NCBI GenBank assembly: GCA_002363035.1
Contig: DEWA01000023.1
Coordinates: forward strand, 1 to 14,561
Source: Verrucomicrobia bacterium UBA3222
GTDB lineage: Bacteria > Verrucomicrobiota > Verrucomicrobiia > Opitutales > UBA9783
Direction: 5' to 3'
Length of the DNA: 14,561 nucleotides
The notes beneath the pieces were generated by a model. The model saw only the letters and a program-made list of their open reading frames with translations. It made no database searches and had not been told where the DNA came from. Each line of letters begins with the position of its first letter. Positions within the stretch are counted from its first letter, which is position 1. Made by a program: the position numbers and the translations under genes. Shown here one piece after another: positions 1 through 6,795 of the stretch.

Positions 1-2
1 GA

Positions 3-455
3 CTGTCCTCGGTGGAAGTCGAGCCGGAATTGACGAGCGGCGATTTCCTCGAAGGTTTCTTTCTCGGAACGCGTGCGGCACTGTCGGACGTACAACGACC
101 GTCGATTACGATTACGCTAAAAGAATTAAATGAACGATCGCTCGGTGCGCTGGTGGCGCTGTTCGAGCGCGCTGTCGGGTTTTACGCGAGCTTTATTCAT
201 ATCAACGCTTACCATCAGCCGGGCGTGGAAGCCGGCAAAAAAGCCGCAAAACGTTATTTGGAACTGCAAAAAAGCCTTATTTCGTATCTTTCGGAACATC
301 GTACGGAAACCTTTTCGGTCGAAGCATTGGCAGATGCCCTGAAAGTTTCGAATGCGGAGGATGTTTTCAAAATTCTGGAATACCTTGCCGCCAACGAACG
401 CATTGTTCGTCATACCGCTTCACCCTTGACGCAAAGCACCTATGGTTTATCCTGA
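3..455 (+). CDS. pgi: Glucose-6-phosphate isomerase, C-terminal part (cut by window edge)
   Basis: Cytoplasmic enzyme that interconverts glucose-6-phosphate and fructose-6-phosphate in glycolysis and gluconeogenesis. The frame is open from the left edge (first whole codon at base 3), so the N-terminal catalytic part lies outside. The visible part contains the family signature around INAYHQPGVEAGKK; the lysine at bases 237-239 in GVEAGK corresponds to the family's catalytic lysine. A helical stretch LKELNERSLGALVALFERA precedes it, as expected. After the signature come about 65 further residues that look like a small winged-helix-type extension (FSVEALADAL, then FKILEYLAANERIVRH). From memory, similar tails occur in the roughly 530-residue isomerases of cyanobacteria and Verrucomicrobiota. 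The stop is 6 bases before a small lipoprotein gene, suggesting one transcript with it and xthA. Family assignment is firm; the role of the tail is unknown. Confidence 0.9.
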   Translation: MSSVEVEPELTSGDFLEGFFLGTRAALSDVQRPSITITLKELNERSLGALVALFERAVGFYASFIHINAYHQPGVEAGKKAAKRYLELQKSLISYLSEHRTETFSVEALADALKVSNAEDVFKILEYLAANERIVRHTASPLTQSTYGLS

Positions 456-461
456 GCGCAG

Positions 462-593
462 ATGGTTGTTGCAGTGCGACTGTTTGCACTCTTGACGTTG
501 CCTTTGTTGAGCGGGTGCGGCTCTGCACAGAACCTCCATCGCTGTTCGGACGGACGACCGTACGTAGCGGTTCGAGCGGGCGTGGATTTGTGA
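462..593 (+). CDS. Very small putative lipoprotein (43 aa)
   Basis: I do not recognise a family. The frame encodes 43 residues: a short N-terminus, a hydrophobic run (LFALLTLPLL) and a lipobox-like LSGC with the cysteine at residue 19. A 24-residue mature tail follows with a second cysteine and the stretch CSDGRPYVAVRAGVDL. This is the layout of a signal-peptidase II lipoprotein anchored in the envelope. The start ATG lies 6 bases after the pgi stop, and the stop TGA lies 6 bases before the next small lipoprotein start, so the gene fits tightly into the pgi-xthA row. No Shine-Dalgarno sequence is visible; translational coupling to pgi is likely. A chance ORF is possible given its size, but the lipobox and spacing argue for a real gene. 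Confidence 0.55.
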   Translation: MVVAVRLFALLTLPLLSGCGSAQNLHRCSDGRPYVAVRAGVDL

Positions 594-599
594 TGGTTT

Positions 600-842
600 A
601 TGGGAAAATTTTTACAACGTTTTCTTTTCGTCTTCCTGCTTATCGGCGGCGGTTGCGGTCAAACAACTTCTTCAAAGGTCGACCGTCGGTCGGCGATGCA
701 ACTCGCGGAAGCGGACAAAGTCGAGCATACGAAGGACAAAAAAAAATCTCACACCCGCGAACTGGACGATTCGGAATTGCCGTGGGGGCGTCCCGCCGAT
801 TGGGAAACGGAGATGCCGCTCGCGCCCGGCATCAGTTACTGA
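600..842 (+). CDS. Small putative lipoprotein (80 aa)
   Basis: Unrecognised function. The 80-residue product begins with a basic N-terminus, a hydrophobic stretch (FLFVFLLIGGG) and a cysteine at about residue 19 that could be lipidated (GGGC). A charged linker rich in Lys, Asp and Glu follows. The C-terminus SELPWGRPADWETEMP is Pro/Trp-rich and looks like a conserved peptide motif rather than noise. Its stop codon overlaps the ATG of xthA by one base (TGATG), indicating co-translation. It is the second tandem tiny lipoprotein between pgi and xthA. An envelope location is inferred from the signal; binding partners cannot be read from the sequence. Confidence 0.65.
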   Translation: MGKFLQRFLFVFLLIGGGCGQTTSSKVDRRSAMQLAEADKVEHTKDKKKSHTRELDDSELPWGRPADWETEMPLAPGISY

Positions 843-1618
843 TGGAACCCGTCAAAATTGTGACGTGGAACGTGAACGGTCTGCGTTCGATTTTACGGAA
901 GAATTTTTACACATTCGCGGCACAACAAAAACCGAACATTCTTTGTCTGCAGGAGACGCGCGTCGATGCCGAAACCTGCCCGCAAATCGAAGGTTTCAAA
1001 TATATATATTTCAATCACAGCACCGCCAAAAAAGGGTATGCCGGGACGGCGATTTTTTCCGATATCGAACCGCTTTCGGTGCGTTGTCTCGATGCGGATG
1101 CGGAACATCCCGAGGGACGCATTTTGGTAACTGAGTTCAAGAAATTCTTTTTGGTCAATACCTACGTCCCGAATTCCCAGGGTGATCTGCGACGGCTTCC
1201 TTATCGCATAAAAGTATGGGATGCGACCGTTCGCTTGTTGGTCAAAAAACTGCAAACGACCAAGCCCGTACTTTGGTGCGGAGACTTGAATGTCGCACAT
1301 CAGCCTATCGATCTCTCTTATCCTGATGCCAATCACTTCAGTGCCGGATTTACCGATGAAGAGCGGCAGTCGTTCGCGGAACATCTCGATGCGGGTTTTA
1401 CCGATGTATTCCGATATTTTTACCCGAAAACGCCGCATTGTTACACCTGGTGGTCGTACCGCATGCGGGCGCGGGAACGCAACATCGGCTGGAGAATTGA
1501 TTACTTTCTCGCTTCGAAACAATTGTTGCCGTCGATTGCATCCTGCAAAATTTTATCCGACATACTCGGCTCCGACCATGCGCCCGTGGAGGTTGAAATG
1601 AAAGCGGATTGCTTTTAA
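842..1618 (+). CDS. xthA: Exodeoxyribonuclease III / AP endonuclease
   Basis: Cytoplasmic Mg2+-dependent enzyme of the exonuclease III family. It cuts DNA 5' to abasic sites and removes 3' blocking groups in base excision repair. The 258-residue length is typical. Family motifs appear in order: VTWNVNGLRS (N10), LCLQETR (E38), the Tyr in NTYVPN (108), WCGDLNVAH (D148, N150), IGWRIDYFL (D220) and GSDHAPV (D245, H246). I chose the ATG at 842, overlapping the upstream stop by one base, because homology begins right there (KIVTWNVNG). The frame is open further upstream to 515, but that part is antisense-like and overlaps the two lipoprotein genes. No Shine-Dalgarno sequence is visible, consistent with coupled translation. 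No terminator is evident after the gene. Confidence 0.95.
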   Translation: MEPVKIVTWNVNGLRSILRKNFYTFAAQQKPNILCLQETRVDAETCPQIEGFKYIYFNHSTAKKGYAGTAIFSDIEPLSVRCLDADAEHPEGRILVTEFKKFFLVNTYVPNSQGDLRRLPYRIKVWDATVRLLVKKLQTTKPVLWCGDLNVAHQPIDLSYPDANHFSAGFTDEERQSFAEHLDAGFTDVFRYFYPKTPHCYTWWSYRMRARERNIGWRIDYFLASKQLLPSIASCKILSDILGSDHAPVEVEMKADCF

Positions 1619-1781
1619 AGGTTTGTAAAGATTGACAATCGTGAACCGTCGAAAGTAATTTTGGGTCGGTTTACGGTATTGAATTTTCTTCGACCTCCAT
1701 GCCGTTGTCCAACCTTCGTTGTAACACATCGGATAATGCAAAAGCCCCCGCACCCTTTCCCCTTGCTCCGTTTTAAAATCC

Positions 1782-1797
1782 TGCAATAATAATTGCA
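1782..1797. repeat. Perfect 6-bp inverted repeat at the LysM gene start
   Basis: TGCAAT and ATTGCA are separated by four bases (AATA) and end on the A of the LysM start codon. This could be an operator or a small hairpin masking the start. It is short enough to be chance; the position is the only reason to record it. Confidence 0.3.
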
Positions 1798-2525
1798 TGC
1801 GGAAGCATCGGTGGTTGCTTTGGCTCATTGCGATCGGATGGCTTCCGGTTCTTTTTTGGTTTAAAAACCCGAAACAAACTCTTTCGGAAATCGAAGAGCC
1901 GCTGTTCACGGAGGCGCAGCGGTGTTTGCGAACGGATCGTACCGACGAAGCCTTTCAATTGCTCAATCGCCTCGTTGAAGAGAGAAGGAAACCCTGCCCG
2001 GAAACGCATTTCCAACTCGGTCAGTTGTCCGTTAAAAGCGATCCGATCGGCGCGATTTATCATTTTCAACGCTACCTGTCACAAACAACGGATGGTACGC
2101 GTTCGAAAATTGCGATGCAGCTGATTGAAACGGCGAAAAAGGAGTTTGCGCGCACGTTGCCGTTGGGTAATCGCACCGCCGAAACGCCCGAATACATCCG
2201 TCTGACGGAAGTTTTGAAGCAGATGCGGGAAGAAAATGCGCGTTTAAAGGCGCAACTGGCACAGACGCGCTTATCGTATGCACCGGCGAAGGAAGCCATA
2301 AAGAACACCGTCATTTCGGCAACAACGCCATCGGAAGCGTCCGGCGAACGCACCTATGTTGTTCAATATGACGATTCGCTTTCGAAAATCAGCCTGAAAA
2401 TGTACGGTTCGGCGGTGAAGTGGAAACTGATTTACGAGGCAAATCGCGACATTCTGCCGTCGGCGAACAGTTTAAAAATCGGCATGAAGTTGCGCATTCC
2501 CGCTTTAAAGGCAGCCAAGCAATGA
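1797..2525 (+). CDS. Membrane-anchored LysM domain protein
   Basis: A 242-residue envelope protein that probably binds peptidoglycan. Residues 7-22 (LLWLIAIGWLPVLFWF) form one transmembrane or uncleaved signal segment after a basic start. Residues about 35-115 are helical with TPR-like character (FTEAQRCL, DEAFQLLNRLVEE, GAIYHFQRYL). Residues 135-158 look like a short coiled coil (VLKQMREENARLKAQLA). A LysM domain occupies about 186-235 (TYVVQYDDSLSKISLKMYG, then IYEANRDIL and LKIGMKLRIP). LysM domains bind N-acetylglucosamine-containing glycans. The arrangement resembles TolA/YbgF-like or division-associated periplasmic proteins, but the exact role is unknown. The stop overlaps the ruvC start by 4 bases, so the two genes are probably co-expressed. 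No clear Shine-Dalgarno sequence precedes the ATG. Confidence 0.82.
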   Translation: MRKHRWLLWLIAIGWLPVLFWFKNPKQTLSEIEEPLFTEAQRCLRTDRTDEAFQLLNRLVEERRKPCPETHFQLGQLSVKSDPIGAIYHFQRYLSQTTDGTRSKIAMQLIETAKKEFARTLPLGNRTAETPEYIRLTEVLKQMREENARLKAQLAQTRLSYAPAKEAIKNTVISATTPSEASGERTYVVQYDDSLSKISLKMYGSAVKWKLIYEANRDILPSANSLKIGMKLRIPALKAAKQ

Positions 2526-3091
2526 ACAACCGGCGCGCGCTGTGGACGAATACCCTGACGAAGCGGTCGCGTCCCGAAAAAAAAGCCTTTGCGATTCAAG
2601 GTTCAAACTTTTGCGGCAAAGTGCTCGGCATCGACCCGAGTTTGCGCGGCTCCGGGTTCGCCGTTTTGGAAGCCGATGCGCGCACCGTCAATTATGTGAC
2701 ATCGCTGACGCTCAAACTGACGGCGCGCCGTTCCTTTACTGAATGTTTGGGGGAAATTTTCTCAACCACCCGACGGCTTTTGGAGGAACACGAAATTCGC
2801 GCGGTTGCCGTTGAACAAACCGTCTACGTCCAGAATTTCCGAACGGCGCACATTCTGGGATCCGCGCGCGGTGCCTGCCTGGCGGCGGTTGCTCTGCAAG
2901 ATTTGCCGGTTTCTGAATTCGCACCGTTGCGCATCAAAAAAGCGGTTACGGGGCTCGGACAGGCGACGAAAATCCAGGTTTCCCATATGGCGGCGCAATT
3001 GTTACATTTACCCAAAGTCCTTCCGCCCGACGAATCCGATGCCGCCGCCGCCGCACTGTGTTATATTTTTTCGTTAAAAAGCTTGAAGTGA
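2522..3091 (+). CDS. ruvC: Holliday junction resolvase RuvC
   Basis: Endonuclease that cuts four-way DNA junctions at the end of homologous recombination, acting with RuvAB. The retroviral-integrase-fold catalytic acidic residues are present: D38 in LGIDPSLRGSG, E98 in AVEQTVY, and D170 and D173 in PPDESDAAAAALCY. The FRTAHILGSARGACL region also fits the family. The ATG at 2522 overlaps the LysM stop (ATGA) and has an AAAGG about 10 bases upstream. It gives 189 residues with an N-terminal addition of about 31 residues compared with typical RuvC, which begins near MxVLGIDPG. A GTG at about 2620 would give the usual length, so the true start is uncertain. The frame is open back to 2420, but that part lies inside the LysM gene. 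ruvA and ruvB are not in this window. Confidence 0.93.
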   Translation: MNNRRALWTNTLTKRSRPEKKAFAIQGSNFCGKVLGIDPSLRGSGFAVLEADARTVNYVTSLTLKLTARRSFTECLGEIFSTTRRLLEEHEIRAVAVEQTVYVQNFRTAHILGSARGACLAAVALQDLPVSEFAPLRIKKAVTGLGQATKIQVSHMAAQLLHLPKVLPPDESDAAAAALCYIFSLKSLK

Positions 3092-3119
3092 GAGGCGTTT
3101 TTTTTCTCGATAAGGATAT

Positions 3120-3196
3120 CGGGATGTAGCTCAGCCTGGCAGAGCACTAGGTTCGGGACTTAGGTGTCGCCGGTTCGAATCCGGCCATCCCGACCA
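3120..3196 (+). tRNA. tRNA-Pro (anticodon CGG)
   Basis: A 77-nt cloverleaf. The acceptor stem CGGGATG pairs with CATCCCG, and CCA is encoded at 3194-3196. The anticodon stem CTAGG/CTTAG encloses loop TTCGGGA, giving anticodon CGG for codon CCG. The T arm is GCCGG TTCGAAT CCGGC. It begins 28 bases after ruvC. The restriction-modification block lies directly downstream. Confidence 0.97.
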
Positions 3197-3306
3197 GGGG
3201 ACGTGCACACAACTGTCGTGTCGTTTTGCGTCTGGCATTTTTTTGATGCATTTACTATGACCCATCAGAAATGTCGTTCTCATTCAAATAACAGAATGCG
3301 TGTATT

Positions 3307-4212
3307 ATGAATATCTCCGCAAACGTTGCTTATGAGGAATTTAAAAATCGTTTCAAATTGTTTATCGGAAAAAATCCGAGTTTAATTACAAATACACTTT
3401 CGAACATATTTTCGATGAGAATGATCGGAAATAAAACCCATGGTGATTTAGCCGAAATCGGAATTTCGGAATTTATCAATCAATTTATGTACGATTTTAA
3501 AAGTTCTCACGTCGGTAAAAATCTATTCAGAAGTAAAACTTGTGAAGAGGATATTCTGGTTGAGAGCATTATCGGAACTCAAAAAGGGGTCAGAATACCA
3601 ATCAGCCTGAAAGCGTACGGGAATGGTCCGCTACAACTTTCGACGGATAAAGAACAAATCTTCTTTCGATATCTTCAAAATTACGGGAAATGTATCGAAA
3701 AACAAAATGTGATCAAAAACATTTTGACATCAGAGGCATTTTCTGCACTTTTCGCCATAAATATCATGCCTCTGATATACGACGAAGTTCATGCGAGATG
3801 TAATATCATGGTTTTTGATTTTTCAAAAGCTTTTCAATCCGTCACACGCATACTTTTTATCGATAAAAATGAATACTTTGATGAAAAAAGCGGAAATATC
3901 GTTGCCATTAAAGGAAGGAAACATCCAATCTACCTTTTCGTTGATAGACAGGGTCAGTATGTTTGCGAAGTACGATACGGCGGGGCTTCCGCCAATGCTT
4001 TACAGAGAGGAGTTTGGACACATACAAAGAACGCATTGCCGTATTTTGATTCACTGACAAACGGTTGGATCGATTATGTTTCAAACGAAACGTTGGTAAA
4101 GTTATTTTCCATTGCACTGAATGCTTCAAAGGAAGGACACGAAAAAGCAAACGAGATTTTGTTGAAAGATATTGAAAGATTGAAAAAAGCAAATGGGGTA
4201 CAGACAATTTAA
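3307..4212 (+). CDS. Putative type II restriction endonuclease (PD-(D/E)XK-like)
   Basis: A 301-residue protein with no family I can name, assigned mainly from its partner: it overlaps a DNA adenine methyltransferase by 20 bases. Sequence support is a possible PD-(D/E)XK nuclease core: HGDLAE around residues 45-50, an acidic EEDI at 80-83, and PISLKAYG at 98-105 (with K102 as the candidate catalytic lysine), followed by a GPLQLST stretch. In this fold the acidic residue before the lysine may be replaced, as the Ser here suggests. The protein would cut unmethylated foreign DNA at the site its partner methylates. The gene is visibly more AT-rich than pgi, ruvC or serS, consistent with horizontal acquisition. 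No controller-protein gene is seen upstream and no clear Shine-Dalgarno sequence precedes the start. Alternatives include another accessory nuclease or an uncharacterised protein. Confidence 0.62.
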   Translation: MNISANVAYEEFKNRFKLFIGKNPSLITNTLSNIFSMRMIGNKTHGDLAEIGISEFINQFMYDFKSSHVGKNLFRSKTCEEDILVESIIGTQKGVRIPISLKAYGNGPLQLSTDKEQIFFRYLQNYGKCIEKQNVIKNILTSEAFSALFAINIMPLIYDEVHARCNIMVFDFSKAFQSVTRILFIDKNEYFDEKSGNIVAIKGRKHPIYLFVDRQGQYVCEVRYGGASANALQRGVWTHTKNALPYFDSLTNGWIDYVSNETLVKLFSIALNASKEGHEKANEILLKDIERLKKANGVQTI

Positions 4213-5305
4213 TCTGTTTGAAAATCAACCACCTTTCATTCCGCCAACGGAAGGCATCAAATATGCCGGTTCCAAGTTGAAAATCATCCCGTTTATTATG
4301 AAAATCATTTCCGAATTGCTGGAATTAAAGACAATTTTGGACGGATTTACAGGAACAACTCGAATTGCACAGGCGTTTGCTCAATGCGGCTATGACACAA
4401 CCGCAAACGATACTGCCGTTTGGTCCGAAACATTTGCGAACTGTTATTTAAAATCCTCTAAATCGGATGCTTTTTATCAAGAAATAATAGATCAGTTAAA
4501 TGATTTAAAAGGATATGACGGCTGGTTTACGGAAAAATACGGAGGAACCGTTTCCGATACAAAAAAACCGTTTCAGATACATAATACCAGGAAACTGGAT
4601 GCCATTCGGGACGAAATCGAAAAATTAAACCTCGATGTCGTGGATAAAAGCGTTATCTTGACAAGTCTGGTTTACGCTTTGGATGAAGTTGACAGTACAT
4701 TGGGGCACTATGTATCCTACCTTTCCAAATGGTCTCCGCGTTCTTTTCGTACGATGAAGATGAAATTACCCAAAAGATTTAAGGTAACTTCGGAAAACAC
4801 GGTTATACGGAATGATATATTTCGTACAATAAAGAAGAATTTTTATGATCTGGCTTATTTCGATCCTCCGTACGGATCCAATAACGAAAAAATGCCGCCA
4901 AGTCGCATTCGGTATAATTCTTATTATCATATTTGGACAACCGTTATTTTGAACGACAGGCCAAAATTATTTGGGAAGGCAAACAGAAGAGAAGATACGA
5001 AAGACAAGGTAAATCCGTCCGTTTTTGAAGAATACAGGAAAGATACGGACGGTTGTTTCCTCGCGATGAAAGCTTTAAGACAATTGATCAAAGATACGAA
5101 TGCGCATTATTTGCTATTGTCATACAGTTCAGGAGGGCGGGCGACCAAACAGGAATTGTTAGACATTATTGCCTCCAATGGGAAGCTGATGCGAATGATT
5201 GAAATCGATTACAAAAAAAACGTAATGGCAAACATGCGATGGACAAATGCGTGGATTAACACCAATGAAAAATATAAAGAGTACCTTTTTTTAATAGAAA
5301 AATAA
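4193..5305 (+). CDS. DNA adenine methyltransferase, D12 class (restriction-modification)
   Basis: Transfers a methyl group from S-adenosylmethionine to adenine N6 in a specific DNA site. The 370-residue protein has motifs in the alpha-class (Dam/D12) order. An N-terminal KYAGSKLK (24-30) and an S-adenosylmethionine-binding FTGTTRIAQAF (52-62) are followed by ANDTAVWS (71-78), which is the acidic motif II position. The catalytic DPPY lies at 224-227, after a variable region of about 150 residues that would hold target recognition. A C-terminal stretch LLLSYSSGG fits late motifs of this class. It starts inside the end of the putative nuclease gene (20-base overlap), so the two are translated from one message. 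Its AT-richness resembles the nuclease gene and contrasts with neighbouring housekeeping genes. The target sequence cannot be deduced from the sequence alone. Confidence 0.88.
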   Translation: MGYRQFNLFENQPPFIPPTEGIKYAGSKLKIIPFIMKIISELLELKTILDGFTGTTRIAQAFAQCGYDTTANDTAVWSETFANCYLKSSKSDAFYQEIIDQLNDLKGYDGWFTEKYGGTVSDTKKPFQIHNTRKLDAIRDEIEKLNLDVVDKSVILTSLVYALDEVDSTLGHYVSYLSKWSPRSFRTMKMKLPKRFKVTSENTVIRNDIFRTIKKNFYDLAYFDPPYGSNNEKMPPSRIRYNSYYHIWTTVILNDRPKLFGKANRREDTKDKVNPSVFEEYRKDTDGCFLAMKALRQLIKDTNAHYLLLSYSSGGRATKQELLDIIASNGKLMRMIEIDYKKNVMANMRWTNAWINTNEKYKEYLFLIEK

Positions 5306-5399
5306 GGCTTTGTCCCGACGCCTGCTTCCCCTTCCTTCTGCACTCGAAATACCATTACGGGGGCTCCCGACATTAAAAATGAAGTTTACCTCCACTCCC

Positions 5400-5489
<90 letters not shown>

Positions 5490-5866
5490 CGAGTGTCTTT
5501 AATGTGCGAAAAACAAGAGGTGTTTTCAAGTTTAAAACATGGGAATACGATCCGTTATTACGTTAAAAAACGTATTAAAAAAAAAGACTGAAGAAGTTCA
5601 CAGAAAAAGGTGCTTGATTGAAATTTAAAACGGTGCACAATCCCCGTCGGGACGAAGAAAATTTCCGAAACTCCAAATTTTTGTTCTGATTTTTACGCTT
5701 CGAAATAAAAACCGTCTCGGGCATCCAGACTCCACCCCTCATACAGGGACTGCTTCCCAAGAACCACACCGCCGCCCTATAAATTCCGAAAGTCTGATAT
5801 AACGGAGCACGTTGTGCCGCAAAGTACCGAAAAACACCGAGAGCATGTCAATCGGCGGCGAACAAA
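5490..5866. other. Gene-poor stretch between tRNA-Ser and the trpB remnant
   Basis: I see no convincing gene in these 377 bases. The minus-strand frame that continues trpB after its frameshift runs on to 5777, but its residues no longer resemble TrpB. An inverted repeat (TACGTT, AAAA, AACGTA) lies at 5559-5574 next to an A-run at about 5577-5585. The likely promoter of tRNA-Ser should lie near 5500-5530 on the minus strand (TTGAAA at 5529-5524), but no good -10 box is found. The stretch is probably decayed DNA left by the deletion of the 3' half of trpB. Confidence 0.5.
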
Positions 5867-6401
5867 AAACGCGGCATCAACGGCATCCTTCAGGGTTCGC
5901 GTACCGCCCGCAACCGAAATCACTTTCGCCCCCAAAAGTTGCATGCGATCGACGTTCGGCTTTTTCTTTATCGACATCAATCGCACCCATGTAAATATCG
6001 CACTCAAGTCCCGTCAAAGCCGCCCCGGTGGCAAGCCCAACGCCGTGCTGTCCGGCACCCGTTTCGGCGATGATTTTCTTCTTACCCATCCGCTTCGCCA
6101 ACAACGCCTCGCCGAGGCAGTGATTGATTTTATGCGCGCCCGTATGATTAAGATCCTCGCGCTTCAGATAAATGTCCGTCCCGTGTTTGCGGGAAAGGTT
6201 TTTGGCGAAATAAACGGGGCTCGGGCGACCGACATAATGCGCATAAAGGTCGTTTAATTCCGCGTTAAATTCGGCATCGTCCTTATATTTCAAAAACGCC
6301 GCCGTAATTTTTTCGAACTCCGCCTTCAGACATTTTGGCACAAACGCACCGCCAAAATTTCCGTAAAAGCCGTCTTTATCGGGCGTATCCAAAAGCTTCA
6401 T
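5867..6401 (-). pseudogene. trpB: Tryptophan synthase beta chain, truncated and frameshifted
   Basis: TrpB joins indole and serine to make tryptophan using pyridoxal phosphate. The minus-strand frame from ATG 6401 matches the family closely: [37 protein letters not shown] (K91 is the Schiff-base lysine) and [14 protein letters not shown] (E113). After residue 147 the frame shifts in a run of five A (plus-strand T-run 5961-5965). The expected continuation [19 protein letters not shown] resumes in the neighbouring frame, as if one A had been inserted. Similarity stops altogether near 5867, after about 178 of roughly 400 residues, so the C-terminal half with the phosphate-binding GGGSN-type loop is missing. 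No trpA follows. The ATG at 6437 could start the same frame, but homology and a GAG before 6401 favour 6401. The gene cannot make active enzyme. Confidence 0.88.
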
Positions 6402-6795
6402 GGCGATCTCATCATTTCTGGTAAAGCAAGTTGTCAAGTAAAAAACTATCCCTCGTGCGTCCTTTTTTGAAAAATCTTACATTGTTTCAGAAAAAACATC
6501 GTACTTATCGCAATTTTCATTCCCAAAGACCAAGTTTCGGACAAATTCGTGGTTCAAATTTGTCAAATGCGCGGTTTAAACAGAATTTCGCCGCACAAAG
6601 TAATTTAAATTTGCTTCCAAGCGAGAATTTTTGCCAAAAACACCGTTTATACTTTGACTATGATGCAGCTTTTTTAGTGGTGTTTCGAAAAAATATCGAC
6701 AAGCCGACCGTTTATGGGTTTTTGTCGACCCACTTGTGCGTGTGACAATACAACCCAACGCCTTGTTTTTACGACCGACCGCACAAATGCAATCG
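6402..6795. other. Intergenic region between hppA and the trpB remnant
   Basis: AT-rich, about 394 bases, with no credible gene; the open frames have no protein-like features. Reading towards trpB on the minus strand it holds a TTGACA about 30 bases before the trpB start (plus-strand TGTCAA near 6432) without a convincing -10 box. It also holds the inverted repeat at 6540-6564 listed separately, and a looser inverted pair AAACACC/GGTGTTT (6638-6644 and 6679-6685). Probably the old control region of trpB plus the 3' flank of hppA. Confidence 0.5.
6540..6564. repeat. 8-bp perfect inverted repeat, possible operator
   Basis: GACAAATT and AATTTGTC are perfect complements separated by 9 bases, giving a 25-bp dyad about 140 bases upstream of the trpB remnant start. 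The size suits a dimeric repressor site, with TTGACA overlapping one arm on the minus strand. No regulator is identifiable. Confidence 0.4.

Noticed and set aside
515..841. N-terminal extension of xthA
   Set aside because: The frame is open, but exonuclease III homology starts at the ATG 842, and the extension overlaps two better supported lipoprotein frames.
893..1522. Open frame of 209 codons on the minus strand
   Set aside because: Antisense shadow of xthA with no domain features.
3186..5375. Possible attachment repeats flanking the restriction-modification block
   Set aside because: Only a 7-base match (TCCCGAC) links the tRNA-Pro end to sequence after the methyltransferase; too short to call.
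6431..6745. Plus-strand frame of 104 codons in the trpB-hppA gap
   Set aside because: AT-rich sequence rich in Phe, Asn and Lys with no protein-like pattern and no ribosome binding site.
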